Origin: Streptosporangium sandarakinum
Lineage (GTDB): Bacteria > Actinomycetota > Actinomycetes > Streptosporangiales > Streptosporangiaceae
Assembly (NCBI RefSeq): GCF_013409935.1
Contig: NZ_JACCCO010000003.1
Location: 1,054,001-1,118,000, forward strand
Reading direction: 5' to 3'
DNA length: 64,000 nucleotides
Below the pieces are notes generated by a model that made no database searches, was not told the origin of the DNA, and saw only the letters and a program-made list of their open reading frames with translations. Shown here piece by piece: positions 16,586 to 24,984 of this stretch (position 1 is its first letter; each line of letters begins with the position of its first letter). Made by a program: the position numbers and the translations under genes.

Positions 16586-17272
16586 TCACAGCGCGGCCCG
16601 GAACCCCTCCAGGCGCTCGACGAGCTCCTCCGGGTGGCTCAGCGGGGCGAGATGGCCGCCGTCCATCTCGTCGGGGACGATGCCGAGTCGCTCACGGACG
16701 ACGCGCCGCTGGAAGCCGGCGGGGAAGAAGCGGTCGTCGCGGCAGATGAGGAACCGGGTCGGCACGTCCGGCCACGCCGGCAGCGGCCACGGCTTCAGGA
16801 ACGGGGTGCCGGACTGGTTCAGCGAGTGCTCCTCCACCTGGGCCGCGATCTCCGGCGGGACGCCGTTCAGGAAGGCGAAGGCCGGGTCCAGCGGGGCGTC
16901 GGCCGGACGGCCGTGGCGCTCGTTCGGCTCGCGCACGGCCTGGGCGTGACCGGTGCCGGCCCACCAGTCGCCGGGCGGCTCGCCGGGCGCCGGGATCATC
17001 GCGGTGAGCAGCACCAGCAGGTCGACCGGCAGCCGCTCGCACACCAGCGGCGCGGTGAAGCCCCCCAGGGAGTGGGCCACCAGCACCAGGTCGGTACGGT
17101 CGCCGACGGCCGCCACGACCGCGTCGGCGTACTCGGCCAGCCCGGCCGCGTCGTCCTCGCAGGGCAGCGCCACCGCCACCACGTCGTGGCCGCGCGCCCG
17201 CAGCAGCGGGGTCACCCGGTGCCAGAACCACGCGTCGGATCCGGCGCCGGGGATCAACACGTATGTCGCCAT
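16586..17272 (-). CDS. Alpha/beta hydrolase
   Basis: Serine hydrolase of 228 residues with a compact alpha/beta fold. The oxyanion strand is YVLIPGAGSDAWFWHRV, the nucleophile elbow is VAHSLGG (Ser near residue 72), and the likely catalytic His is in DEMDGGHLAPLSHPEEL near the C-terminus; the acid is probably in ICRDDRFFP. These features match a group of small actinobacterial esterase-like hydrolases. The ATG at 17272 follows AAGGCAGGA; an upstream frame to 17344 lacks such a signal. No neighbour shows the substrate. Confidence 0.87.
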   Translation of the reverse strand: MATYVLIPGAGSDAWFWHRVTPLLRARGHDVVAVALPCEDDAAGLAEYADAVVAAVGDRTDLVLVAHSLGGFTAPLVCERLPVDLLVLLTAMIPAPGEPPGDWWAGTGHAQAVREPNERHGRPADAPLDPAFAFLNGVPPEIAAQVEEHSLNQSGTPFLKPWPLPAWPDVPTRFLICRDDRFFPAGFQRRVVRERLGIVPDEMDGGHLAPLSHPEELVERLEGFRAAL

Positions 17273-17447
17273 GCTTCCTGCCTTCGTGAGCTGGTCGTCC
17301 CGCCGGCGCCCGTGAGGCGCCGGGACGCCGGGATCCGTGCCCACCCAGTCAAGCCTGTGCCACCGACAAAATGAAGTTGACTTTTTAATGTCAGATTAAC
17401 CGGTAACTGCTACCGCTGAGGAAAGAGAGGTGCATAGGGTCTCCGCC

Positions 17448-18551
17448 ATGACGATCGACGCCTTCATCGACGCGCTGCCCAAGGCCGAACTGCACGTCCA
17501 CCTCGTCGGCTCCGCGTCGGTGCCCACCGTGCTGGAGCTGTCGCGCCGCCACCCCGGCGGCCGGGTGCCCACCACCGAGAAGGAGTTGCGGGAGTTCTAC
17601 CGGTTCCGGGACTTCGGGCACTTCGCCGAGGTGTACGAGGCGGTCAACGCCCTGGTGCGCGAGCCCGAGGACGTGGCCGCCCTCGTGACCGGCCTCGCCC
17701 GGGACCTCGCCGCGCAGAACGCCCGCTACGTCGAGCTGACGGTCACCCCCTACTCCCACCACATCGTGGGCATGCCGATGCGGGAGGTCACCGAGGCGCT
17801 GGACCTGGCCGCCCGCGCCGCCCTCGACGACCACGGCGTCCGCGTCGCCTACGTCTTCGACATCCCCGGCGAGTGCGGGGCCGAGGGCGCCCGCGTCACA
17901 CTGGACCACGCGCTGGGCGAACCTCCCCAGGCACTGGTAGGTTTCGGCCTCGGTGGAACCGAGCACGCGCGCCCCATGCACCGCGAGGCGTTCCGCGACG
18001 CCTTCCGCGCCGCCGTCGCCGCCGGGCTGCACAGCGTCCCGCACGCGGGGGAGATGACCGGCCCCGAGAGCGTCTGGGAGGCCGTCGAGGGGCTGCGCGC
18101 CGAGCGGATCGGCCACGGCATCGGCTGCCTGGGCGACCCCCGCCTGGTCGCCCACCTGCGCGAGGCCCGCATCCCGCTGGAGGTCTGCCCCACCTCCAAC
18201 CTCCGCACCGGCCAGATATCCGACCTGAGGGAACACCCGCTGCCCCGCATGCTCGGCGAGGGCCTGTTCGTCACCCTCAACAGCGACGACCCGCCCATGT
18301 TCGCCACCACCCTCCGCGGCGAGTACCGGGCCGCCGCCGAGGTCCTCGGCCTCGACCGGGAGGCGCTCGCCGGGCTGGCCCGCAACGCCGTCGTCGCCTC
18401 CTACCTCGACCCGGCCGGCAAGCAGGCCCTCCTCACCGAGATCGACGCCGTGACCGCCGCCCGGACCGGTTCGCCGTACCTCGATGAGGACGACGAGGAG
18501 GTGGTTCTCGCGGAAGGACTAGAAGCGTCACACCAAGGTGCTTCGCGATAG
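17448..18551 (+). CDS. Adenosine deaminase family protein
   Basis: Zinc-dependent purine deaminase of 367 residues. The metal-ligand motif KAELHVHLVGSAS is near residue 14, with HAGEMTGPESVWEAV, the catalytic RIGHGIGC, CPTSNLRTGQI and the aspartate motif LNSDDPPMF following in the normal order. Actinobacterial members with the LVGSAS signature include enzymes acting on adenosine or on 6-aminodeoxyfutalosine in menaquinone synthesis, so the substrate is not certain. The ATG at 17448 has AGGG eight bases upstream; GTG at 17430 is an alternative. Monocistronic, with a terminator-like hairpin before the convergent pgl gene. Confidence 0.9.
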   Translation: MTIDAFIDALPKAELHVHLVGSASVPTVLELSRRHPGGRVPTTEKELREFYRFRDFGHFAEVYEAVNALVREPEDVAALVTGLARDLAAQNARYVELTVTPYSHHIVGMPMREVTEALDLAARAALDDHGVRVAYVFDIPGECGAEGARVTLDHALGEPPQALVGFGLGGTEHARPMHREAFRDAFRAAVAAGLHSVPHAGEMTGPESVWEAVEGLRAERIGHGIGCLGDPRLVAHLREARIPLEVCPTSNLRTGQISDLREHPLPRMLGEGLFVTLNSDDPPMFATTLRGEYRAAAEVLGLDREALAGLARNAVVASYLDPAGKQALLTEIDAVTAARTGSPYLDEDDEEVVLAEGLEASHQGASR

Positions 18552-18584
18552 CGGAGTGGAAGGGGGAGACGCCTCGGCCCCGTG

Positions 18585-18615
18585 CCCGGCCGGACGGTTC
18601 GCGCGCCCGGCCGGG
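18585..18615. terminator. Hairpin between convergent deaminase and pgl genes
   Basis: CCCGGCCGG at 18585-18593 pairs perfectly with CCGGCCGGG at 18607-18615 around a 13-base loop, 34 bp after the deaminase stop and 26 bp from the pgl stop. Likely a bidirectional terminator. Confidence 0.5.
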
Positions 18616-18640
18616 GGAGGCGGCCGAAAGGGGAGGCGGG

Positions 18641-19414
18641 TCAGGGGGAGGAGATGCGGCTCAGGGAGGAGGGGATCTTGGAGGCGGCGGCGCGGTCCAG
18701 CAGGAACAGCGTCCGCTGCCGGCCCCGGGCCCCGGCCGCCGGGACCTGCATCGGCCCCGACTCCGACAGGGCCAGCCGTACGGCTCCCGCCTTGTCCTCA
18801 CCGGCGACGACCACCCACACCTCGCGGGAGTTCCGGATGACCGGCAGGGTCAGCGAGACGCGGACGGGCGGCGGCTTGGGGGAGCCGTGCACCGCCACCA
18901 CGGGCCGCTCGTCGTACAGCGCCGGCATTCCGGGGAACAGCGAGGCCACATGACCGTCGGGGCCCATGCCCAGCATCATGACGTCGAACGACGGCGCCGG
19001 CCCGTGGTCCTCCGGGCGGGCGGCGCGGCGCAGCTCCTCGGCGTAGGCCTCGGCCGACTCCTCGACGGTCATCCCCGAGTCGGGGCCGCGCATCGGGTGG
19101 ACGCGGGCCGGGTCGACGTCGACGTGGTCGAGCAGGGCCCGCCGGGCGCCGGTCTCGTTGCGCTCGGGGTCGCCGTCGGGCAGGAAGCGCTCGTCGCCCC
19201 ACCAGACGTCCAGGTTGCGCCAGTCGACGGCGTCGCGGGCCGGACTGGCGGCGATCTCGGCCAGCGTCGCGGTGCCGACCGTGCCGCCGGTCAGCACCAG
19301 GGACGCCGACCCCTTGGCCGACTGGGCGTCGACGGTACGGGTGATCACCCTCGCGGCGACGGCCTTGGCGAGCATGTCGGCGTCACGATGGACGATCACG
19401 GTGGGAACGCTCAC
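18641..19414 (-). CDS. pgl: 6-phosphogluconolactonase
   Basis: Hydrolyses 6-phosphogluconolactone to 6-phosphogluconate in the oxidative pentose-phosphate pathway. The 257-residue protein has the glucosamine-6-phosphate-isomerase-like fold, with WWGDERFLPDGDPERNETGA and MLGMGPDGHVASLFPG as signatures. I chose GTG at 19414 because GAGAGG precedes it; the ATG at 19426 lacks a ribosome-binding site. It is the last gene of the tkt-tal-pgi-zwf-opcA run but is separated from opcA by a strong terminator, so it may need its own promoter or read-through. Confidence 0.95.
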   Translation of the reverse strand: MSVPTVIVHRDADMLAKAVAARVITRTVDAQSAKGSASLVLTGGTVGTATLAEIAASPARDAVDWRNLDVWWGDERFLPDGDPERNETGARRALLDHVDVDPARVHPMRGPDSGMTVEESAEAYAEELRRAARPEDHGPAPSFDVMMLGMGPDGHVASLFPGMPALYDERPVVAVHGSPKPPPVRVSLTLPVIRNSREVWVVVAGEDKAGAVRLALSESGPMQVPAAGARGRQRTLFLLDRAAASKIPSSLSRISSP

Positions 19415-19496
19415 GGAACCTCTCATTTCACATCGAAGTCAGTACGGCGGGCGATGAGGACGTGCGACAGCAGGTTCCCACCGAAGGGCCCGTGAC

Positions 19497-19534
19497 GCGA
19501 AAGCGCCCCGCGACGTGCCGCGGGGCGCTTTCGC
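19497..19534 (-). terminator. Perfect 16-bp terminator between opcA and pgl
   Basis: Bases 19497-19512 pair perfectly with 19519-19534 around a 6-base loop. Read on the minus strand, it begins 82 bp after the opcA stop (19617) and lies 82 bp before the pgl start (19414). It should end or attenuate the tkt-tal-pgi-zwf-opcA transcript. Confidence 0.75.
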
Positions 19535-19616
19535 ACGGAACCGGGCCCGGCGCGGAACACCCCCGCGCGGGAACCGGCCGGCCGCGGGCGCCCGGGAACG
19601 CCGGGCGCCCGCCGCG

Positions 19617-20531
19617 TCAGGACTCCGGGCCGCCGTGGGCGATCCGCCGGACCGCCGCCTCGTAGATCTCGTCGGGATCCAGCCGGCGCAGCTCCTCGGC
19701 CAGCAGCTCCGACAGCGGGCGGCGGGTCAGCGCGACCTGCCGGTCCGGCTGGCCGGGCCGCTGCAGGGTGGCCACCCGGGCGTCCTCGCGCAGGACGGCG
19801 ATCTCCCCGCCGGGGGTCTCCAGCCGGACCGCGGTCAGGCCGGGACCCTGGGAGTCGGCCACCCTGATCGGGACGCCGAGGCGCTCGCCGAGCCAGGCCG
19901 CCAGCAGCGGGGCGCTGGCGTGCCGGGACGCCGCCTCGACCGTGCCGCCGGTGACCTTGCTGACCTGCTGGTCGAACGCGGCGGCCAGCAGGCTCCGCCA
20001 CGACGTCAGCCGGGTCCAGGCGAGGTCGGTGTCACCCGGGAGGTAGCCCTCGGCGCGGGAGGTGATCGCCGCGACCGGGTCGGGCGCGGCGTGCGCGTCG
20101 ACGATGCGGCGCTGGGCCAGCACCCCGATGGGGTCCTTGGACGGCGACTCCGGGCAGTGGCCCGGCCACCACGCCACCACCGGGGTGTCGGTGAGCAGCA
20201 GGGGGCTGACCACCGAGTCGGCGTGCCGGGTCAGCTCGCCGTACAGGCGCAGCAGGATCACCTCGCCGGGGGTGGACTCCCCGAGCCGGATCTCGGCGTC
20301 GAGCCGGTTGGGCTCGGACGCGTCGCGGGCGATGACGACCAGTATCCGGGAGGGGTGCTCCCGGGCCGCGTCGGTCGCCGCGCGGACCGCGTCGTACTGG
20401 TTGCTCTCGTCGCAGACGACCACCAGGGTCAGCACCATGCCGAGCGCGGGCGTGCCCATCTGGTGCCGCAGCTGGGTGAGCTGGGCGGAGATCTTCGACG
20501 CGGTCGTGCCGCTGAGCATGAAGTTCGCCAT
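19617..20531 (-). CDS. opcA: Glucose-6-phosphate dehydrogenase assembly protein OpcA
   Basis: Actinobacterial and cyanobacterial protein needed for assembly and redox control of glucose-6-phosphate dehydrogenase. The 304-residue product shows the family features TTASKISAQLTQLRHQMG at the N-terminus, TPVVAWWPGHCPESPSKDPI in the centre and DPDEIYEAAVRRI at the C-terminus. Its ATG at 20531 directly abuts the zwf stop (TAGATG), showing tight coupling with its partner. Together with zwf, pgl and tkt-tal it forms the NADPH-producing arm of the cluster. Confidence 0.96.
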   Translation of the reverse strand: MANFMLSGTTASKISAQLTQLRHQMGTPALGMVLTLVVVCDESNQYDAVRAATDAAREHPSRILVVIARDASEPNRLDAEIRLGESTPGEVILLRLYGELTRHADSVVSPLLLTDTPVVAWWPGHCPESPSKDPIGVLAQRRIVDAHAAPDPVAAITSRAEGYLPGDTDLAWTRLTSWRSLLAAAFDQQVSKVTGGTVEAASRHASAPLLAAWLGERLGVPIRVADSQGPGLTAVRLETPGGEIAVLREDARVATLQRPGQPDRQVALTRRPLSELLAEELRRLDPDEIYEAAVRRIAHGGPES

Positions 20532-22244
20532 CTACAGCCTCCTCCACGCGCGACCGTCACGGGCCATCATCTCGTCGGCCGACGCCGGGCCCCACGTCCC
20601 GGAGGGGTACTCCTCCGGCGGACCCTGCGACGCCCAGAACTCCTCGATCGGGTCGAGGATCTTCCACGACAGCTCGACCTCGCGCTGGTGCGGGAAGAGC
20701 GGCGGGTCGCCGATCAGCACGTCCAGCAGCAGCCGCTCGTAGGCCTCGGGGGAGGACTCCATGAACGACTCGCCGTAGGCGAAGTCCATCGAGACGTCCC
20801 GGACCTCCATGGCCGTGCCCGGCACCTTGGAACCGAACCGCACCGTGATGCCCTCGTCCGGCTGGACCCTGATGACCAGGGCGTTCTGCCCCAGGATCTC
20901 GGTCTCGTCCTTGCTGAACGGCAGGTGCGGCGCGCGCTGGAACACCACGGCGACCTCCGTCACCCGGCGGCTCAGCCGCTTGCCGGTGCGCAGGTAGAAC
21001 GGCACGCCCGCCCAGCGGCGGTTGGCGATCTCCAGCTTGACGGCGGCGTAGGTCTCCGTCGTGGAGCCCGGCGGGATGCCGGTCTCGTCGGTGTAGCCGA
21101 CGACCGGCTCGCCGCCCTGCCAGCCGGAGGCGTAGCGGCCGCGCGCGGTGCCCAGGGTCAGGTCCTGCGGCAGCCGTACGGCCTTGAGGACCTTCTCCTT
21201 CTCGCGGCGCAGCGCGTCGGCGTCGAAGGACGTGGGGTCCTCCATGCCCACCAGCGCCAGCAGCTGGAGCAGGTGGTTCTGGATGACGTCGCGGGCCGCG
21301 CCGATGCCGTCGTAGTAGCCCGCCCGGCCGCCGATGCCGATGTCCTCGGCCATCGTGATCTGGACGTGGTCGACGTAACCGCGGTTCCAGATCGGCTCGA
21401 ACAGGTTGTTGGCGAAGCGCAGCGCCAGGATGTTCTGGACGGTCTCCTTGCCGAGGTAGTGGTCGATGCGGAACACCGAGCTCTCGGGGAAGACCGCGCT
21501 GGTGACGGCGTTCAGCTCCCGGGCGCTCTTCAGGTCGTGCCCGAACGGCTTCTCGATCACCACCCGCCGCCACGACCCGGGGGGCCCGTCGGCGAGGTTC
21601 GTCCGCTTGAGCTGCTCGATCACGACCGGGAAGAACTTCGGCGGCACCGACAGGTAGAAACCGTAGTTGCCGCCGGTGCCCCGGGTCTCGTCGATCTCCT
21701 TGAGCATCATGGCCAGCGCGTCGAACGCGCCGTCGTCGGTGAACTCGCCGGGGCAGAAGAAGATGCCCTCCGACAGCTGCTTCCAGACCTCCTCGCGGAA
21801 CGGCGTGCGGGCGTGCTCCTTGACGGCGTCGTGGGCCAGCCGCGCGAAGTCCTGGTCCTCCCAGTCGCGCCGGGCGAACCCGACCAGCGAGAAGCCCGGC
21901 GGCAGCAGCCCCCGGTTCGCCAGGTCGTAGATCGCCGGCAGCAGCTTCTTGCGCGCCAGGTCGCCGGTCACGCCGAACAGCACCAGCACGCACGGCCCGG
22001 CCACCCGCGGCAGGCGCTTGTCGCGCGGGTCGCGCAGCGGGTTGGCCGCCACCACCGCGTCGGTGGTGCCCGCGGTGGCCCCCGCCGAGGCGACGGCCAC
22101 CGAGTCGGAGGTGTGCAGGTCCTCGGTACGGCGGTCGTCGTCCTTCGGTGTCTCGGCGCGCGGCTCGGCGGGCGTGACCTGCCCGTCGCCCGTGCCGTCG
22201 GGAACGGCCGCCTCGGCGGCCTTCCCCGCTTTCTGCTTGCTCAT
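20532..22244 (-). CDS. zwf: Glucose-6-phosphate 1-dehydrogenase with N-terminal extension
   Basis: Oxidises glucose 6-phosphate with NADP+ to 6-phosphogluconolactone. At 570 residues it is some 55-60 longer than typical Zwf. The extra N-terminus is charged and Ala/Asp/Thr-rich, and the conserved protein begins near residue 65 at NPLRDPRDKRLPRVAGP. The coenzyme motif is FGVTGDLARKKL and the active-site His is in RIDHYLGKE. The ATG at 22244 abuts the pgi stop (TGAATG), supporting the long start, but no alternative ATG lies near residue 60 and an internal GTG or other start cannot be excluded. Followed without a gap by opcA. Confidence 0.96.
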   Translation of the reverse strand: MSKQKAGKAAEAAVPDGTGDGQVTPAEPRAETPKDDDRRTEDLHTSDSVAVASAGATAGTTDAVVAANPLRDPRDKRLPRVAGPCVLVLFGVTGDLARKKLLPAIYDLANRGLLPPGFSLVGFARRDWEDQDFARLAHDAVKEHARTPFREEVWKQLSEGIFFCPGEFTDDGAFDALAMMLKEIDETRGTGGNYGFYLSVPPKFFPVVIEQLKRTNLADGPPGSWRRVVIEKPFGHDLKSARELNAVTSAVFPESSVFRIDHYLGKETVQNILALRFANNLFEPIWNRGYVDHVQITMAEDIGIGGRAGYYDGIGAARDVIQNHLLQLLALVGMEDPTSFDADALRREKEKVLKAVRLPQDLTLGTARGRYASGWQGGEPVVGYTDETGIPPGSTTETYAAVKLEIANRRWAGVPFYLRTGKRLSRRVTEVAVVFQRAPHLPFSKDETEILGQNALVIRVQPDEGITVRFGSKVPGTAMEVRDVSMDFAYGESFMESSPEAYERLLLDVLIGDPPLFPHQREVELSWKILDPIEEFWASQGPPEEYPSGTWGPASADEMMARDGRAWRRL

Positions 22245-23873
22245 TCAGACCTCCCGCGCTGCCTCGAGCAGGCGTGCGACCCCGGCGGCCCGGTCGGTCA
22301 GGTGCAGCCGCACCACGGGCCGGCCGCGGTCGGCCAGCGCGCCCAGGTCGCCCAGGGCCTGCGCGAGCTGGAGCCTGCCCAGGGTGTACGGCTTGCCCGG
22401 CACCTCGACGTCGGCCTCGTTCGCCCCGGTGAGCTGGAGGAAGACGCCGTTCTGCGGGCCGCCCTTGTGGTACTGGCCGGTGGAGTGCAGGAACCGGGGA
22501 CCCCAGCCGAAGGTCACCGGCCGGTCGGTGCGGACGGCCAGCAGCCCGCGCAGCGTGGCCGGGTCGGCCGCGCTCCAGGCGTCGGTCATCTCCTCGAACG
22601 AGGCGCCCTCGGCGTGCGGGGCGTCGAACGCGGCCTCCCGGTCGAGGTAGGCCATGACCGCGAGGTAGCCCCGCTCGGGGATGGCCTCCAGCAGCCGGGT
22701 GAGCACCTCCGGCAGGTCCTTGGGAGCCGAGCTGCCGGGCACCTCGCCGTAGACCTCCACCGGGCCGTCCACCAGGACCGGCGTGCCGACCGGCGGTTCG
22801 GCGCGGTCGAGGATCTTGGCGGTGTTCTCCTTCGACTCGGCCACGTTCGGCTGGTTGAAGGGGTCGATGCCGAGGACGCGGCCGGCGACGGCCGTGGCGT
22901 ACTCCCAGATCAGGAACTGCGCGCCCAGCGGGCCGCTGACGGTCACGTCGCCGCCGGACTCGATCCCGGCGACCAGCTCGTCGTCGGTGTCGTCGGGGTC
23001 GGCGCCGACGACCGGCAGGATGCCCCGGCCCTGCTTGCCGGTGGACTCGGCGATCAGCTGCTCGATCCAGTCGGGCAGGCCGTTGATCTCCGCGAGGCTG
23101 TCCTCCAGGACGAGCTTGTCGCGTCCGGCGGCCGCGGCCGCGCCCAGGGCGGCGCCGAGCGTCAGGCCCGGGTTGCCCTCGGCCTGGGCGAGCAGCGGGC
23201 GCACGGCCTCGGCGTCGTCGAGGAGCTTCTCGATGTCGGCCCCGGCCAGCGCGCTGGGCACCAGGCCGAACGCCGACAGGGCGCTGTAGCGGCCGCCGAC
23301 GTTGGGGTCGGCCAGGATGACCGGGTAGCCCGCCTCGATGGCGGCCTGCTCCAGCGGCGATCCCGGGTCGGTGACCACGATGATCCGCTCGGCGGGGTCG
23401 ATGCCCGCCTCGCGGAACGCCTGCTCGTAGATCCTGCGGTGGCTGTCGGTCTCGACGGTGCCGCCGCTCTTGCTGGCCACCACCACGATCGTGCGCTCCA
23501 GCCGGTCGGCCAGCGCGCGGCGCACCTGGCCGGGGTCGGTGGTGTCGAGCACGGTCAGCGGGACGTCCGCGGTGGTCGTGATGACCTCGGGCGCCAGCGA
23601 GGAGCCGCCCATGCCGGCCAGGACCACGTGGTCCAGGCCCTGGGCGCGGGCCCGCTCGACCAGCTTGCCGATCTCCGGCAGCAGCTCCCTGCTGTTCCGC
23701 GGCAGGTCGAGCCAGCCGAGGCGGACGGCCGCCTCGGCCTGCGCGTCCGGGCCCCACAGGCCGGGGTCGCCGTTCGACAGCGCCTCGTGGAAGCCCGCGG
23801 CGACGAGGTCCTTGACGGCCTCGGCGGCCTGCTCGGCCAGCCGCTCGTTGCCGATCGTCACGGATGCCGTCAT
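22245..23873 (-). CDS. pgi: Glucose-6-phosphate isomerase
   Basis: Interconverts glucose 6-phosphate and fructose 6-phosphate, linking the pentose-phosphate genes around it with glycolysis. The 542-residue protein has two sugar-isomerase domains: AGMGGSSLAPEV with VVVASKSGGTVETDSH, then GGRYSALSAFGL and NQPNVAESKENTAKIL. ATG at 23873 has GGAAGG ten bases upstream; GTG at 23882, overlapping the tal stop, is an alternative. Located between tal and zwf, so it shares the operon transcript. Confidence 0.95.
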   Translation of the reverse strand: MTASVTIGNERLAEQAAEAVKDLVAAGFHEALSNGDPGLWGPDAQAEAAVRLGWLDLPRNSRELLPEIGKLVERARAQGLDHVVLAGMGGSSLAPEVITTTADVPLTVLDTTDPGQVRRALADRLERTIVVVASKSGGTVETDSHRRIYEQAFREAGIDPAERIIVVTDPGSPLEQAAIEAGYPVILADPNVGGRYSALSAFGLVPSALAGADIEKLLDDAEAVRPLLAQAEGNPGLTLGAALGAAAAAGRDKLVLEDSLAEINGLPDWIEQLIAESTGKQGRGILPVVGADPDDTDDELVAGIESGGDVTVSGPLGAQFLIWEYATAVAGRVLGIDPFNQPNVAESKENTAKILDRAEPPVGTPVLVDGPVEVYGEVPGSSAPKDLPEVLTRLLEAIPERGYLAVMAYLDREAAFDAPHAEGASFEEMTDAWSAADPATLRGLLAVRTDRPVTFGWGPRFLHSTGQYHKGGPQNGVFLQLTGANEADVEVPGKPYTLGRLQLAQALGDLGALADRGRPVVRLHLTDRAAGVARLLEAAREV

Positions 23874-23878
23874 GTGCC

Positions 23879-24982
23879 TCACGCCTTCCGCAGCTCGGAC
23901 TCGACCGTGGCCAGGAGTTCCTTCCAGGACGCCTCGAACTTGTCCACGCCCTCCCGCTCCAGCACGGCGACCACGTCGTCATAGTCGACGCCGGCCTCCT
24001 TGAGCGCCGCCATGGTGTTCCAGGCGTCCTCGTAGAGGGGGCGGATCGTGTCGCCCTCGATCCGGCCGTGGTCGGCCGCGGCGTCGAGGGTCTTCTCCGG
24101 CATCGTGTTGACCGTGCCGGACGTGACCAGCTGGTCGACGTAGAGGGTGTCGGGGTAGCTGGGGTCCTTGGTGCCGGTGGAGGCCCACAGCGGGCGCTGC
24201 GGGCGGGCGCCGGCCTCCTTCAGGGCCTGCCAGCGCGGGGAGTTGACCACGTCCTCGTAGGCGGCGAAGGCCAGGCGGGCGTTGGCGATCGCCGCCTTGC
24301 CCTTGAGGGCCTTGGCCTCGGGCGTGCCGATCTTCTCCAGCCGCTTGTCGATCTCGGTGTCGACCCGGCTGACGAAGAAGGAGGCCACCGAGTCGATGCC
24401 CGAGAGGTCCAGGCCCTTCTCCTTGGCCTGCTCCAGGCCGGTCAGCCAGGCGTCCATCACCGCGCGGTAGCGCTCCAGGGAGAAGATCAGCGTGACGTTG
24501 ACGCTGATGCCCTCAGACAGGGCCTTGGTGATCGCGGGGAGCCCCTCGACCGTGGCCGGAATCTTGATCATCGTGTTGGGGCGGTCGACCAGCCACCACA
24601 GGGCGCGCGCCTCGGCGATCGTCTTGGCCGTGTCCTTGGCCAGGCGCGGGTCCACCTCGATGGAGACCCGGCCGTCCACGCCGTCGGTGGCGTCGAAGAC
24701 CGGCCGCAGCACGTCGGCGGCCCAGCGGATGTCGTAGGTGGTGATCGCGCGCACCGCCTCCTCCAGGTCCACCCCCCGCACGGCGAGGTCGCGGATCTGG
24801 GCGTCGTAGGCGTCGCCCTTGCTCAGCGCCGAGGCGAAGATCGTCGGGTTGGAGGTGACGCCGACCACGTGCTTCTCGCGGATGAGCCCCTTCAGGTTGC
24901 CGGTGCGCAGCCGCTCGCGGCTGATGTCGTCCAGCCAGATGGACACGCCCTGGTCGGAGAGCTTCTTCAGGATCTCGCTCAT
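23879..24982 (-). CDS. tal: Transaldolase
   Basis: Transfers a three-carbon dihydroxyacetone unit between sugar phosphates in the non-oxidative pentose-phosphate pathway. The 367-residue length fits the longer actinobacterial transaldolase group. The Schiff-base lysine lies in [15 protein letters not shown] near residue 141; [17 protein letters not shown] near the N-terminus and [13 protein letters not shown] are further family motifs. ATG at 24982 starts two bases after the tkt stop, so it is co-translated with tkt. Confidence 0.97.
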   Translation of the reverse strand: MSEILKKLSDQGVSIWLDDISRERLRTGNLKGLIREKHVVGVTSNPTIFASALSKGDAYDAQIRDLAVRGVDLEEAVRAITTYDIRWAADVLRPVFDATDGVDGRVSIEVDPRLAKDTAKTIAEARALWWLVDRPNTMIKIPATVEGLPAITKALSEGISVNVTLIFSLERYRAVMDAWLTGLEQAKEKGLDLSGIDSVASFFVSRVDTEIDKRLEKIGTPEAKALKGKAAIANARLAFAAYEDVVNSPRWQALKEAGARPQRPLWASTGTKDPSYPDTLYVDQLVTSGTVNTMPEKTLDAAADHGRIEGDTIRPLYEDAWNTMAALKEAGVDYDDVVAVLEREGVDKFEASWKELLATVESELRKA

Positions 24983-24984
24983 GA

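Noticed and set aside
2531-18551. Prophage or integrative element in accessory block 1
   Set aside because: No integrase, transposase, attachment repeats or tRNA gene was seen; codon use looks uniform.
20557-23982. 1141-codon minus-strand frame overlapping zwf and pgi
   Set aside because: Out-of-frame shadow of the real genes, Arg/Pro/Gly-rich without any family motif.
19515-23984. 1489-codon open frame on the plus strand opposite opcA-zwf-pgi
   Set aside because: It is antisense to three clear enzymes, is made of low-complexity Arg/Gly/Val/His-rich sequence and shows no domain; typical of high-GC shadow frames.
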